DNA of 64,000 nucleotides from Paramecium octaurelia. Its lineage: Eukaryota; Ciliophora; Oligohymenophorea; Peniculida; Parameciidae. Position numbers and translations under genes: made by a program. The stretch lies in assembly GCA_905182995.1 (NCBI GenBank), contig CAJJDP010000027.1:308066-372065 (forward strand), in the 5' to 3' direction. This document shows positions 10,014 through 22,917 of the stretch, in pieces (the first letter of the stretch is position 1; each line of letters starts with the position of its first letter). The notes under the pieces were generated by a model. It was not told the origin of the DNA, searched no databases, and worked only from the letters and a program-made list of their open reading frames with translations.

Positions 10014-13000
10014 TCATTTATTCAGCTATTATTGCTACTTCTACTTCATCCATTCATCATATTGTTCTTTGGCTTCCTTTATGTTCTTAGTCATCTATTC
10101 TTGCTCTTATTATGTTAATTATGAAAATAGTCCAGTATACAATTGAGGATTGCTTTATTGTAAAGTCAATATCAGTTTCTCCATCAATAAAATAGCATCG
10201 TAATCTTCCAATGGACTATCATATAATTCAGCATAGTCATCCTCTTCATCATCATAATCATCATCATCATCATCTTCTTCATCCTATTCCAAATCCTAGA
10301 TCTTATCTGCTAATTTCTTTTAATTATCCTCTTCCTCTTCTGCTTAATCTTCTTATTCGCAGGATTCTTCCTCCTCTCTCAAATCTAAAATCTTAGTCGA
10401 CAATCTCACGAACAACTTTCCGATTTCTGAAGATGCTGTCAACAAATAATTAGGAATTTAAGGGAGTGAATATAATTGACAGAGAGCAAAGATTAATCTA
10501 CTGATATCCCATTCATATTTATAGTGTTTTTCCATTTACAACAAGGTTTACAATATTTAGTCAGTTATTCCCTTACTGTTCAAGTAGTTTTGAACGAGTT
10601 GTGGATTGTACCATATGCACATATTGAGGACTCCAATATTAACCATTTTGAATTTGTTAGTCTTCTTCTCTTTCTAAAAATATAATTTAAAAATATAAAT
10701 ACTGATAAATTTAATAATGTGAAGTCTACAATTTGCGGTATTAAATTATCTATTTATCCTGGGAAGTTCTCGATTAAAGCAATCAATATGGTGGTAACTT
10801 GATTTTGATCTGTTTCATCTGAACCATTCTCAGCTATTGTATAGATCTTCTAGATAAATCTGAAAATCAATGAAATAAATGAGTTTCCAAAGAAATCAGT
10901 TTAAGTCAAGAATGTGCTTCCTCCTTTTTGGATGTAGTTTCTAAATGACCCCAACATTTGAGTAACAAATTCACTACCCCAATCCTTCTTGCATCCATCC
11001 AATAAAATATATTATTCTTCTGTCAATCCTTAGATAGCATATACATTAGTTTCTTATGGCAATCCAATGATAATATAACATAACACTGGATAATAGAACC
11101 ATAATCCTGGTGTTAATTGTTTCTTCTTGTAAAGCATTAAGTTTAGTATTTCCAATGCTTCATTAATGAAATCACAACCTGACTCAGTCAAAGCAAAGTT
11201 GATTATTGGGAATATGACTGGTTCTAATTGCACATAGGATTCTTATTGAAGTGGAGCATTTAAGATTCTCTTTATTGCTTCCAGACATCCAGAAGCAGCC
11301 AATTCAGCTTCACCATCATCATCTGAATCGCCATCACCTTAATTTTATTTATTGCAATATTTCTAAAATATTGTAGCAATATGTGCAGCCAATTAATGTG
11401 CATATGGTGTAATTTCATTAGTAAAGTTTTTGACTATTTCTTCCAATGATCTGACAATCCTTTCATTGTCTATTAAATCCATCAACTTGATGTAGATTTC
11501 CAACACTTAACTCAACTATGGTCTGATCAAATCCTAAGCTTCTTTATGTTATAATATTGAACTGAAGGAGATTGCTGCTGCTACTCTCACAGGTAATTCT
11601 TTATCTAATATACATTTAGATATCCCTTGTACTGCTAACTGAATATTCTATTTATTTTTGAATTCAATAGTTCCGTATTCATAAAAAACATGACAAGCAC
11701 GTGCTCTTAAAAATCCAACTGGATTCTAAAACTCAGGCAAAATATGTTTCTCTAAAATTGATTCCAATCCTTCCTTGATTGCATCAATCTTTTGAATTTA
11801 ATGAACTAAACATTCAATTCCCCAGAGTAAAGCCTCTTTTTTGAGTAAATTCAAAGGTTGATTAGTCAATGGATCCAAATTAGAATTGAAAGCATTTTGA
11901 CAATAAGTAAGGAATTAGATAAGCATCAAATTACCGTTTGCATCAGTTTATTGACAAATTTCTTACAAAAGATCATTTGCAGGGTTTTTCATATTATATG
12001 TTGAAAGAGAAAAGTCATCTAATCTTTTGATGTACTCTTCAGGATCATTCTTCCATAATTCATCATCTCTTGGAGTCAATTACATTTTGGGGATGGCCAC
12101 ATGATGAATCAATTTATCATAATGAGCCTTTAATAATTCTTTGGTATTGTCTAATTTGAGAGAGTAATATAAATATTTGAGTGCAAACAAACATGTTCGA
12201 GGTCCTTGGAATTAGGAATTGTCAGTAAGAATTTTATAAAATAGCTCCATGAATCCGATTGCATAGGTGCTCTTAATATGTTCTGCAAAATCAGCCATAT
12301 CTGAATCAACCATCTTTTTGTTAGCAAATTTCTGGATAAATCTTAATACAATTCTGCTAGCCCATTTTTTATTGGTCCAAATGTATGTCTTCTCTCTTCT
12401 GGTTTCCTCTTCGGAATCCTAAGTGAAGGAAGCCAATTCTGGAGGTGTTTGTGCAGATATGATTGTCTTGAAAAATAACATCCATTTTGCAACAGCATTA
12501 AAATCTCTCATGTATATTGGCATCAACAAATGAGTGGCGTGATGGAAGATCTTCAATATGACCTTAACCAATTATCCACTTTATTCGTTATAGTTTTCAA
12601 GGAATTTTTGCATCAAGGCCTCCAAAATTGGAAATGTTGAGGCCACCAATGGTTCCAATGGTTTACGATCATTGTCCAATAAAAATTGATGAACCTCACA
12701 TGTTCTACGTAGGGTCAATAAAGCACTCCATAAATCTTCATATGATGTGTAGTTTTGTAATTTGATAACCAATTATTACACTAGTTATGGCCAATCCTTA
12801 GGAAAGTCGATGGCTACTAATTTGTAAATCAAGTCTTCATATTATGACCTTAACTTCTTAGCTTAAATGCATCTATATACAATTGTAATTTATGACTAAC
12901 CTTGCTAAAGCATCGATTATTGTTGCTCTGATCAGAGCCTTTTCCTCTGGATTCACGACATAATGTCCAGGCTCCTTCTTCTCTCCCCAATGCTTCTCCA

Positions 13001-13231
13001 AAAATGTCTTCAAATTCACTACTGCACTTTGTCTAACCAAATCTTGTTGAGTCTGGTCATCTACTATTTTAAGTAAGGAAATTGCATATCTAATTATCTA
13101 GGGGATATTTATTACAATGGTTGCATGGAAGCCTACTTTAATAATGCTTCTCCACTGTTTACACTTTCTTATGAGGCACCATAAGTTAATTATAACGCAT
13201 TTATCAACTATCCCAAGTCTTATGTTTGCAT
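10014..13231 (-). CDS. Importin-7/8 (RanBP7/Nmd5-like) nuclear transport receptor
   Basis: 1044 residues after removing introns 13090-13115, 12873-12900 and 10674-10702, matching importin-7 (about 1038). The N-terminus carries the importin-beta-like start LVRQSAVVNLKTFLEKHWGE followed by NPEEKALIRATIIDAL. HEAT-type helices fill the middle. The C-terminus has the long Asp/Glu-rich segment (EDDDDDDYDDEEDDYAELYD) typical of importin-7/8. The family carries ribosomal proteins, histones and other cargo through nuclear pores and is released by Ran-GTP. The His-rich reading on the opposite strand at 10211-10396 is the shadow of the acidic run. The start MQTQDLGQL and the exon-1 frame agree with family length. 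Confidence 0.92.
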
Positions 13232-13783
13232 TCACGAACTAAAATTTAAAAATTTATTTTTTTAAATATTTTTAAAATAATTTGCGCTAAAATTACTTAA
13301 TTATTTTATGTTTTTGAGAATCGTTGGTTTTACAATCGCTTAGCCCTTATGTCAATTATACAGACAAGTTATAGGCCATGCAATTTCTAAGAAAGATACT
13401 TGACTATGATGCTTAAACTTTTGGACAGAATATTAATAAAAATGATGAAAAATTTATTGCTATAGTCAAATGATTCACAATACTCTTCTCATACAGAATG
13501 TAAGTTTATTACTTATTCAAATATGATTACAAACCTAAATCAAAATGTATTTTTAGTTATTCATTACTGAATTCAATTATATTAATATAAATTGTTATTG
13601 TCTAAAAATAATTTGCTAATAATGTGACATATATTCAATCAGAGTTTATCAAAAAACATTTATGTTTAATATATAAACTTAAATTGTTCGATAGATAATA
13701 TCATCGAATTTATTTTACAGCATTCTAATGCAATAATTATTAAATATTTTATATTTGAAAAATGTAATTGCATTAATCTACCT
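13232..13783. other. Intergenic, no supported gene
   Basis: 552 bp upstream of the importin gene (-). It probably holds that gene's promoter. AT-rich, with no patterned frame on either strand. Confidence 0.45.
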
Positions 13784-14230
13784 ATGCATCTCATCTAGAA
13801 TCCCCATAAAATTCTAAAAATGAATCTAAAAATGTCACTCAACCATGACCCTTCAGACACTGCTATCAATAATGAGAACCTCAATTTTTAGCAAAAGAGT
13901 TTAGTGTTCCTAATATTTGCAATCATCTTTCAATTAAATTATTTGAAAATATACAAATTTGATTTATATTTGATTCTGTACATCTATTAGCAAAATTTCT
14001 AAGACAATAATACTTTTCAGATGATCTATTTTTACAATTTTAAGAAAGATTGGTATAATTATTATTGTTCAATGAAAAGGACAAAATTAATTATAAAGAA
14101 ATTGTCTATTAATCAACCGACAAGTTTTATTGCTAAAAATTTACATTTTATTTGCTAAATGCTAAAATTAAAAAGATTCTTCATTTCTCTTTTATTAAAC
14201 TTGTATACCAATAATGGATTTTAGATTTGA
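13784..14230 (+). CDS. Possible small membrane protein (weak ORF)
   Basis: A TGA-free frame of 148 codons with ciliate reading. It has a hydrophilic start (around MSLNHDPSDTAINNENLN) followed by hydrophobic stretches that could be membrane helices. Because TGA is rare in DNA this AT-rich, a frame this long can arise by chance. There is no family match and no intron. Offered as a candidate only. Confidence 0.3.
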
Positions 14231-14386
14231 TAGATATCCAATCGTAAAAATTATGATTTGAGAATAGATTCTAACATGAAGGAGAGGAATAAAAATGAAT
14301 GTCGATAAATGATGAACGTACTTGAGACAAAAAGAAAAGAGTTGAAGAAATATTATATTGTTATATGAATAAATGAATTAATTATT

Positions 14387-15805
14387 ATGATTATTGGAGA
14401 GAGTGATCTTTATCAATTGATACAATCAATAAATAAGAGATCGATGTTTAAAACTAAGTTTGATCTTGAATTTATTGATGTATGTCTTAAGGATGTGCCA
14501 TTTTTTCATGATTTACGAAAATAAGTAGGAGAAACACAATATTAATAAATATTGAGAGAACTTTAATATGAATGCCATATACCTTACGAACCTTAGGTTA
14601 ACATAGGTGATATGAGCACAAAGTTTTACTTTATTTTGAGTGGGAAATTTTTGGTGTTGACTAGAAGTTATATTACTTATCAGGATATTGTGATGAATTC
14701 AGAACTGTAAGGAATACATATAACTATATGGTAGATAAAAAGTGCTGACTCAGAGATTCTCGGATTTGACTCCTTAAGGTTATCTGTACCCAGGGTAGCA
14801 CTTTGGAGAATAAGTGATGATGTTTGATCAATCTCACACTCAAACAATACTGCCTTTAGAGAAGTCTCATCTAATAGTGATAAAGAGGGATGTTTATCGA
14901 AGAATTAAAGGTAATAGGGAATATAGATTGTAGATATCGAATCTCGAAAGTAAGATGCAGAGAAATTTGCATTGTTATCAACAGTTCCTATGTTTAGCAA
15001 ATGGTCGGCTAAGACATTGAGACAATTGCTTTGTGATATCAGTGAAATCAACTTCATCCCGAATTAACTAATATATCAATAGGGAGATCCAGTTGATGCA
15101 GTCTATATCATTGTGGATGGAGAAGTGCAGTTGTTCAGATAGTACAATAAGAACATTCATCCGATCTCAATTTTGGGGTGCAAGGAGTGCTTTGGAGATG
15201 ATGAAATCCTAAGCCAATTTAGAAGTCATAGTGCTAAATCAATAAACTGTGTTCGGCTCTATAAAATATTTAGAAATAAATTTTTGGATCACATTCCTAT
15301 TCATTGTGAAGGGAACAGTCTTTCAAATCACTAAAGCTTTGCAAACTAATCGACAATTTTAAATCGTCCATTTATCTCAAACAACCAAACTCAAAACAAA
15401 TTCTCTCTTTATTAGGCTCAAAATGAAGAATTACGAGTCTATAGATCTGAGTCGTTGAAATAGTTCAATTCACCTGCAAAAGTATGGTAAAAGGTAATGA
15501 ATAAGAAAAAAGAAAAGAGCAGAACGCATTAAACTATTTCATCGACTCAGTAGGTCCATGATTTGTTAAGGAGGAATTACAGACATTCAGACGAGTCATT
15601 ATAAGTGCAAAAAGTGTACAATAGTCAATCTCCCAAAGTCAAATTTGCCAATACTCCTACCCACATAGATGAGATTGCAAATGAGGGCAAATACAGAATA
15701 CATGCTAATGGCAAATTTGATAAAACCAATTATCTCATGGGCTAAATAAAATTGAGATCGATTACGCAATCAGTTTGGAAAAAATAACTTGATAAAATTA
15801 AATGA
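14387..15805 (+). CDS. Protein with two cyclic-nucleotide-binding-like domains
   Basis: 455 residues in three exons (introns 14707-14734 and 14911-14933). Domain 1 (about 60-180) includes MSTKFYFILSGKFLVL and the cassette GQHFGEQVMMFDQSHTQT. Domain 2 (about 200-300) has YQQGDPVDAVYIIVDGEVQL and ECFGDDEILSQFRSHSAKS. The shape is the CNMP/CRP beta-roll of PKA/PKG regulatory regions, but the Arg of the classical phosphate-binding cassette (PRxAT) is not obvious in either, so cAMP/cGMP binding is uncertain. The C-terminal third is Ser/Lys-rich and unstructured. No kinase or channel part is attached. The TGA at 15803-15805 overlaps the ATG of the next frame. Confidence 0.8.
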
Positions 15806-16359
15806 ACTTAATTATTAATAATCTATTTATGAATGATAATAGTGTCTCCTCTAACTCCAATAACTTAAATTTCAGAATAAACATCACAAAACTCCTCCAA
15901 AGCAAGTTCTTTAGTCAATCTCCCATTGCATACAGAAGAAATTATATGTTTGGAGATGATGAGAAAAATCATCGTAAGTTAAAACCTTTGATTGTCTACG
16001 ACGATATCACAGATAGATAACAGTCTATGACTAGTTCATCATCGAGTTCGTCTTACTTGAAAAAGATAAATTCGAAATTAACTCAATCAACTGAGGCTGA
16101 CAATCAAATTGAAAATACTACTTCTTTTTATACAATAATTAGCAAATATTATGATTATTACAATAACCAACCAACTCAACGAGAAAAACCAGAAATCCCT
16201 TAAAACCCTGTTAAAAAAATTGAGAGGCTCTATACAGAATAAAATGAATAAATTAGTAACCAATAAATAAAGCGAAAAAGCACCAGGAAGCAAGAAGAGC
16301 AGAAATCAAAAAGTAAGAAACTCAATCCTTCTTATAATAAAAATAAGTAACTTTTTTGA
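15802..16359 (+). CDS. Ser/Asn/Lys-rich ORF overlapping the CNB gene by 4 nt
   Basis: 185 codons opening with ATG inside ATGA, whose TGA ends the CNB-domain gene, and closing with TGA at 16357. The composition (MFGDDEKNHRKLKPLIVYDD, SSSSSSYLKK, a basic C-terminus) resembles the disordered tail of the upstream protein, so it may really be that protein's C-terminus displaced by a -1 frame change. No intron of normal size can join the two frames. Alternatives are a sequence error in the A-rich stretch 15781-15802, a real frameshift, or a separate gene with no room for its own promoter. Confidence 0.45.
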
Positions 16360-16394
16360 ATTGATAATATTAATTAATATGTATAAATATAAAT

Positions 16395-17440
16395 TCAAAT
16401 TAAACTAGTCACCAATGCTGCATAACTCACAGAGGAATCATTTGGTTTTGTCACTTGACTCGATTGAGCATACCTGGCTAATTATGTTTTTAATTGCAAT
16501 TTGCTTAGGTTAATTATCTAAACATCAAATCAAGTTTACATTTAGTAAAACACAGATTGGATGTCTACCACAAATGGTATTCTCTGTTTCATCAAGATAC
16601 TTATAAAATTCCTTAAGATTGTGAGATTCAATCAATTTGATAGCTTATCCATCTAATTATGCTATAGATTAATGGATTTCTCCATGTTCTTTATTATAAG
16701 GTGTATATTGAAATCTAAATTGATTACATAAATATAATATATCTACCTCTTTCCCCAATGACAGAAATCTGATGATATGACAAACACAGTGTTTGGATCG
16801 ACGAAGTATTTGACGAGAACATTTGCCACTTAAGCATCTTGTTCCTCACTAGTTGCACCCACCATTATGGGGATTAGTTTGCATTTTGGAAATACCTTAT
16901 AAATAAAGGGGAGATGCATCTCTAGACTGTGCTCTTGTTCCTCAATGTCCTTATTTGTAAACACATAATTCTTTTTCAATTCTGCACTTAATTGTTTTAT
17001 TGCTTAAATCTCATCAGATGTAATTACTTGGTTAATCCAACTCAATGTTGCCAAGTGGAGTCTCGTACTGTTCTAGTTCAGATAACCCTATTCCTTTGAT
17101 GTAGGTATGATGGCAAGGTCCAAGTAAAAAGACTCTCATTCTAGAATAATTTAAATAGGAAACTCTATTACCTTTCTTTTTAAACCAAGTGCTAATATGC
17201 AAAGGCAGCTGTTGGGCCTGAATATGAAAACCCAGCGTGTCTACATAAGTTAATTAATTAGTTACGGTCCGATGATGGCTTTTATGTTCGGTATGGTTTC
17301 TCCTTTGGCTTTTGATAAGAAGTCGTTCAATTGGGCATCCAATTGCTTCGCTTTGAATTGATAGTCATAATCTTACCATCTCCGATGTACCAACTCCCTG
17401 CATGAGAGGCTTCTCTTATTTTTGAGGAGGGTTCGAACAT
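16395..17440 (-). CDS. MEMO1: MEMO1-family protein
   Basis: 294 residues (human MEMO1 has 297) after removing six introns: 17351-17376, 17241-17265, 17141-17171, 17003-17027, 16715-16746 and 16518-16539. The family fingerprint is clear: REASHAGSWY at the N-terminus, HAGFSYSGPTAAFAY, LGPCHH, EQEHSLEMHLPF, VISSDFCHWG, NTICGRHPI and SSVSYAA near the end. MEMO1 resembles class III extradiol dioxygenases. In animals it binds copper/iron and acts in motility and redox signalling. The His, Asp and Cys of the metal pocket are seen here. I chose MFEPSSK as start because homologues begin just before REASHAGSW. A longer in-frame start at 17566 is possible. It is divergent from the V-ATPase gene. Confidence 0.93.
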
Positions 17441-17622
17441 CAAATTAGAATATTTATTTGATAAATGATTGCGTAATTTTGCATTTAACTTCGAAACTTG
17501 GAAGGAGACACCTACAGTAATAGAAAGAAAGGGGTTTCTTGTTTTAAGAAAATGCGAAACGATCATTGGCTACTTGTTTAATTAATATGTGGAATACAAA
17601 ATAAAGATATTAATTATTAATA
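17441..17622. promoter_or_regulatory. Shared divergent promoter region, MEMO1 / V-ATPase subunit a
   Basis: 182 bp (56 bp if the longer MEMO1 start at 17566 is used) separate two genes transcribed away from each other, so both promoters must lie here or overlap the 5' coding parts. No specific element is recognised. Confidence 0.4.
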
Positions 17623-20385
17623 ATGAACTTCTTTAGGTCCCAAACGATGGGCTATTATAAATTGATCATCCCAAGAGAGAGTGCTTGGAATGTCATGAAT
17701 GAATTGGCAGAGTTAGATTGCATTCATTTTGTTGATTATGATCCAACATTGCCTATGATCAATAGGCCATTTGCTAATTACATCAAGAGATGCGATGACT
17801 TGCTAGTTAAATTATCCCTAATCGAGCATGAAATGAAGAAATACCAAAAGAGGATTACTTACTGCAAGGATGTCAATTTTTTAATCAAAAACTTCAAGTA
17901 ATTGATCAAAGAAAGGTATTCAATCCTTTGAATTCTCAAGGTCTAAAGCCAGTCACACCTATTTGGATGAAATTGAAAATGACATCGACAAGAAACATCA
18001 GCAACTCATTGAATAAAGTACTAATATGGAAAATCTTCATGAACGCAGAAATAAACTTATTGAGCACAAATCAGTCCTGTTAAAGGGAGAAGCACTCTTA
18101 GGACAATCATTTTTCTAACCGTATCAAATTCATATATCTTAGTGCTAATTACGTAGCCGAAGGATATGTCAATTTGCAAGGAAAAGAATTAGATGACATC
18201 AAAGTCTTATAAGGATCTGTTAAATTTAATTATTTGGTTGGTGTCATCAACAAGGAAGACCAAATACGATTCAAGAGAATCATATTTCGTATTACCAAAG
18301 GTAATGCTTGGATGAACACCATGGATATTGAAAGTGATTAAATAGTTGACACTAAAAATGTAATATTACTCATATTAAAATAAAGGATGACGCAAAAATT
18401 ATTAAAAGTGTTTTTGTAGTAGTCTATCCAGGTGGAGGAGGTTCCAATGTTATCACAAACAAACTCAATAAAATCTGTGAATCCTTTTAGGTTGCTAAAT
18501 ACACATTCCCTGAAAATAATATGGTTTTCCAAGAGAAATTAAGATCAATTGAAACAGAATTAGTTGAAACGAGAAATGTACACATCCTCATATTATCTTT
18601 ATAGTTATTAGAAATGACAAAGAATCAAGTTGAAGCCTACCTTGATGATTTCTAAAGAGTTTATTAGAACTCTAATTGCTCATAATTGGAAGAATTAAAA
18701 TTATTTTTGGTTAAGGAGAAGTATCTTTATACTCAATTGAATTACCTGAGAGTCCAAGGAAGTGTACTCTATGGATCAATTTGGTTACCTCAAGGAGCAG
18801 ATATCAAAGTTGATTAGGCATTAAGAGAAGTTCAAACCAATTATGAGGGTTTGCCAACAGGACAATTACAAATATCACCACCTGAAGGTACAAGGCCACC
18901 TCCAACATTTTTTGAGACTAATGAAATCACTTGGGGATTCTAAGAAATAGTTAATACTTATGGTATGCCAAGATATAAGGAAATCAATCCAGGATTATTC
19001 ACAGTCATGACTTTCCCATTTTTGTTTGGTGTTATGTTTGCTGATATTGGACATGGGTATTCTTTAATATCATATTATTTAGATTTTGTCTATTATTATT
19101 AGGAATATATCTTTGTGTTTATAATAAAGAAATCAAGGAGTCAGATTCTTTAATGAAGCATGCTCTAATTGTCAGACATATGGTATTAATGATGGGTTTC
19201 TGGGCATTCTACAATGGATGGATTTATAATGATTTCATGTCAGTTCCTATCAACTTATTTGGATCTTGTTATGAAACCTAACCAGTTGAAAATCCAAGGT
19301 ACGAAGACGAATAAGAATGGGTTTAAAAAGATGAATCTTGTGTGTATCCATTTGGTATAGATCCAGTTTGGATGTGTGTACCCAATGAATTAACATTTAT
19401 GAATTCATACAAGATGAAATTGGCAGTTATTATTGGTGTCATACATATGTCATTCGGTATTATATTGAAGGGAATCAATGCAATATACTTCAAGAATTGG
19501 ATAGATTTTATTTTTGAATTCATTCCTCAAATAATATTCTTTACTTGCACATTTGGTTGGATGGACTTTTTAATTATTTATAAATGGTTTGTGAATTGGA
19601 CAGGAAAAACTGATTAAGCCCCAAGTGTCATTACTTTAATGATTAATATGATTCTTGCCCCTGGTAAAACAGTAGATCCACCTTTATGGGGAGATGGTTA
19701 ATCAGAAGCTTCAACTTAAACTGCAATGTTATTGATTGCACTATTTTGTATTCCAATTATCCTACTTCCAAAACCACTCATACTTAATTCTCAAAACAAA
19801 AAACATCATGCTCAAAGTGCAAGCAATTTAACAGAGAGTATGAACAAGGATCTTTACTAAAAAATCAATGAAGTAATATTTATTGTAATATTATCGATAG
19901 GATTCTGAAGGCACTCAAGAGAATTCAGAAGTCCATAGTGAATAATCTGGTGGTGGACATCACGAAGAATTCGGTGACATATTTGTACATCAAGTAATTG
20001 AAACTATAGAGTTTGTGTTGGGATCTATTTCAAATACAGCCTCATATTTAAGATTGTGGGCTTTATCTTTGGCTCACGGATAATTAGCAGAAGTGTTCTT
20101 CTAAATGTGTTTGAATGGAGGCATTAGTGGCGGAGGTTTTGTTGGTGCAATAAGGGTATTTTATTCCCATCTATTTATTTCTAGCTCTTAATTGGTTATA
20201 CCATTTTCTCTATGGCTACTTTCGGAGTCTTGATGATGATGGATGTGATGGAATGTTTTCTTCATGCCTTGCGTCTTCATTGGGTTGAATTTCAGAACAA
20301 GTTCTTTAAAGCCGATGGATATGCTTTTGAAAAATGTTCATATGCTAAAGTAATGTAAGACAATGCAGTTCCAAAGGAGGAATGA
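17623..20385 (+). CDS. V-type H+-ATPase V0 subunit a
   Basis: 868 residues after removing six introns (17916-17940, 18121-18142, 18360-18385, 19057-19082, 19873-19900, 20156-20184). The N-terminal cytoplasmic half begins [20 protein letters not shown], like all a subunits. The C-terminal half is the membrane domain with [24 protein letters not shown]-type loops, and the key helix [18 protein letters not shown], whose Arg is needed for proton transfer. It ends [18 protein letters not shown]. Subunit a is the stator and proton half-channel of the vacuolar pump and directs its location. Paramecium is known for a large family of a-subunit isoforms, so the exact isoform cannot be named. Its 3' end faces the subunit d gene across 150 bp. 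Confidence 0.96.
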
Positions 20386-20535
20386 TATAATTATTTACAT
20401 ATATCATACAACAGTATTATATTATAATTTGTAGTATCATTACTTCAGTTCTTTCAATATTTAGGAATTTAAGAATCACCTGATTTAAAGTGATGATGTT
20501 TGATATAACCATATATTATATTATGCATTAAATGC

Positions 20536-21825
20536 TCATTTTCCAAGGTGACTGAAGGGGATAATTATTTTTTTCCATCCTGGGTGGTTCTTAGCAAGCT
20601 TTCTTGAAATCATTTCTGCCAACCAGATAATGTTTCTAATTTCTTATTCCTTGAGTTTCAAATAAGAATAGAAGACCTAATATGAATAGTATAGATTACT
20701 CCATATGAGCCTTATCCGTCAAATGCAAGAGCATATCTTCTGCATTCATCATCATACATAATATCATCAAGAGTTCTATATGTTAGTAGATTTAAGCAAT
20801 TACTTTGTTTATACATTGAATTCTTCCCTCTTTAAAGGATCTGGTGCATCTTTGAGTAAATCCCTATAATTGTCACATCCTTTGACAGCTTCTCTGAGTG
20901 CATCCAAAGTCATGGCTTATAAGTACATCTTCTCACAATCAGGATATAAGTTTCCAATTGTTGGACACAATTGTTTTCTTGTTGTGATAATTTTAGCTGC
21001 TGTATTAAGATCCCTGTTTCCGATTGAATTGTAAATAACTTAGATTGTTTTGAAGTCAGCCTCAAATTTTAATAATTCCAAGAGTGCTTCCTAAGATGTT
21101 GGCATTAACTAACTAAATTGTATGCTTGTACTTCTTATTCGCAAAACAAATAGAAATCTTCCAACCACATCTTCTTAAGTGATGTTCTGATGTACTCTGG
21201 TTTCATTTCTCTGAATAAGTTTTGGATGTCATTCAAAGTTCTGTTTTCATGTAAATTCTCAATGGATTCTTCCAAGAATTTCATAAAATAGACACCAATA
21301 GGTGTATCGATAAGGACATCTCTATATAAACTGCTATAATCATCTCCTTCAAGCACTTTAATATTTTTGATTTCAGGGAACCAACCGAGTGGATCAATAT
21401 TACTCAATAGTATTTCAATATCAATTTTATTCTTCAATCCCTCTATCATGTTGACTACATTATCAATCATAAAACGACATCTTTCATAATGAATCAATCA
21501 ATCATACCTCAAATGAAATAAGTATTTTGTAAGTGTTCCAGTGGATTGAGCTTCGATGTACTCAAATTCATCAGCCAATTTCTTTTTGAGTCTCTATCTC
21601 AGAATTGATGTTGGTATTTGAGGATTGTCAGCTTATAAGCAATTCTATATTAATAATTGTCATAATTACTTAATAATCTGTTTCTTCTAAGAAAGACTTC
21701 AATTCTGGAATTGAGGCACAATTCTTCATCTATTAGTATTAAGCTTCAGTCAAGAAACTTGCTCTCAAGCCTCTGATTATGGCTTCGGCATAACCATCGT
21801 CAACCCCAAAAACACAAAGATCCAT
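20536..21825 (-). CDS. V-type H+-ATPase V0 subunit d
   Basis: 387 residues (351 in animals) after removing introns 21645-21669, 21481-21507, 21109-21131, 20776-20803 and 20677-20699. It begins MDLCVFGVDDGYAEAIIRGL, like the NxDxGYLEGLVRG start of subunit d. It continues with RCRFMIDNVVNMI, NIDPLGWFPEI, KTLDDIMYDE and ends with VFYSYLKLKEQEIRNIIWLA, the family's C-terminal signature. Subunit d caps the c ring on the cytosolic side and contacts subunit a, linking V1 rotation to the membrane ring. The gene is tail-to-tail with a subunit-a gene. Confidence 0.95.
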
Positions 21826-22917
21826 AAAATTTAATTTATTAAATTTCTATACACTCCATGAGTTCAAATATGCATATCGATAATCCACCCTATATTCCAA
21901 TCAATATTAATTAATAAGAGAGTAACAAACAAGAACAATTCATCATAATAATATCAATAACACAATCATTATCAACATTAATTATCAAGGTGAACATAAT
22001 GCATAGTCAAATGATCCAATGGATTCGAGTTTTAATTTGCTCTTATTCTAAAGTATAATTTGATATGCAAATCTTTATGCAAACAACAATGATTGCTTAA
22101 ACTAAAATTTCTACAGATTGATTTATAGTTAGAATTCTAAACAAACCATTTTGACTCCCATCTATAAACTTAATTTGTTTCATAAATCAAGAATTTGCTA
22201 AATAAGATAGAAAAATAATTTAGAATTCTTTGCAATCTAATATTTATTACTCATGACTTTTTAATCATAAGATTTTGGAAGATAATATAAGCAAAAATAT
22301 ATCTTGGATATTAAAAATATATAGAATTTGAATCTGCTTTTCTTATACATTTGTATAAAGTGGGAATTTCAATAATTCAATTAATACATCAATTGGTTTA
22401 TTCAATATATATTCCTATTTCTTTACATTTTATCCATATTATTTAGATCTACTCTATTAAGCTAATTCATCATAAAAAGAAAGAAAATATATGAACTAAT
22501 ATTATAATTCTTACAGATTAGTGTCCAAATATTCTATTATTTTTGTTATTAATATTTATTGTGTTTATTTACAGTATTATTAATAATATTATCGTATAGT
22601 CAAATCTCATTTAGAATGAAATAATAGAGAAGGTATTCCTATTAACAAATATGAGTGAGATTCCTTAAGACAAATTGTAATGATCAAATCTCTATTATGA
22701 ATCATAGAATTATTTGTATTACTTTAGTTCTTTTTGATTGAATTAATTGAATTAAAAGTTTTAGTAAAAATCAACACTATTTATTGTATTTATATAATAT
22801 AATACGTTAATGCTTAGTCGTCATGACAATAAATTTTACATCATTAATTAAAGCTTTAAATACAAGTATAATTTCTCTAAAAATTATTAATTTAATTTTA
22901 AGAACACAGATTATTCA
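21826..22917. other. Intergenic, one weak ORF
   Basis: 1092 bp between divergent starts of subunit d (-) and glutathione peroxidase (+). A TGA-free frame at 21858-22121 (+, 87 codons, Asn/Gln/Ile-rich, beginning MSSNMHIDNPP) is noted. A second frame in the same stretch looks equally plausible, so neither is called. Confidence 0.4.

Noticed and set aside
10211..10396. His-rich plus-strand protein (metal binding?)
   Set aside because: It is the antisense of the Asp-rich tail of the importin gene (GAT codons read as ATC/CAT).
17425..17442. tRNA-like GGTTCGA strings (also at 24898 and 25980)
   Set aside because: Each lies inside a well-supported coding exon, and no cloverleaf partner was found around them.
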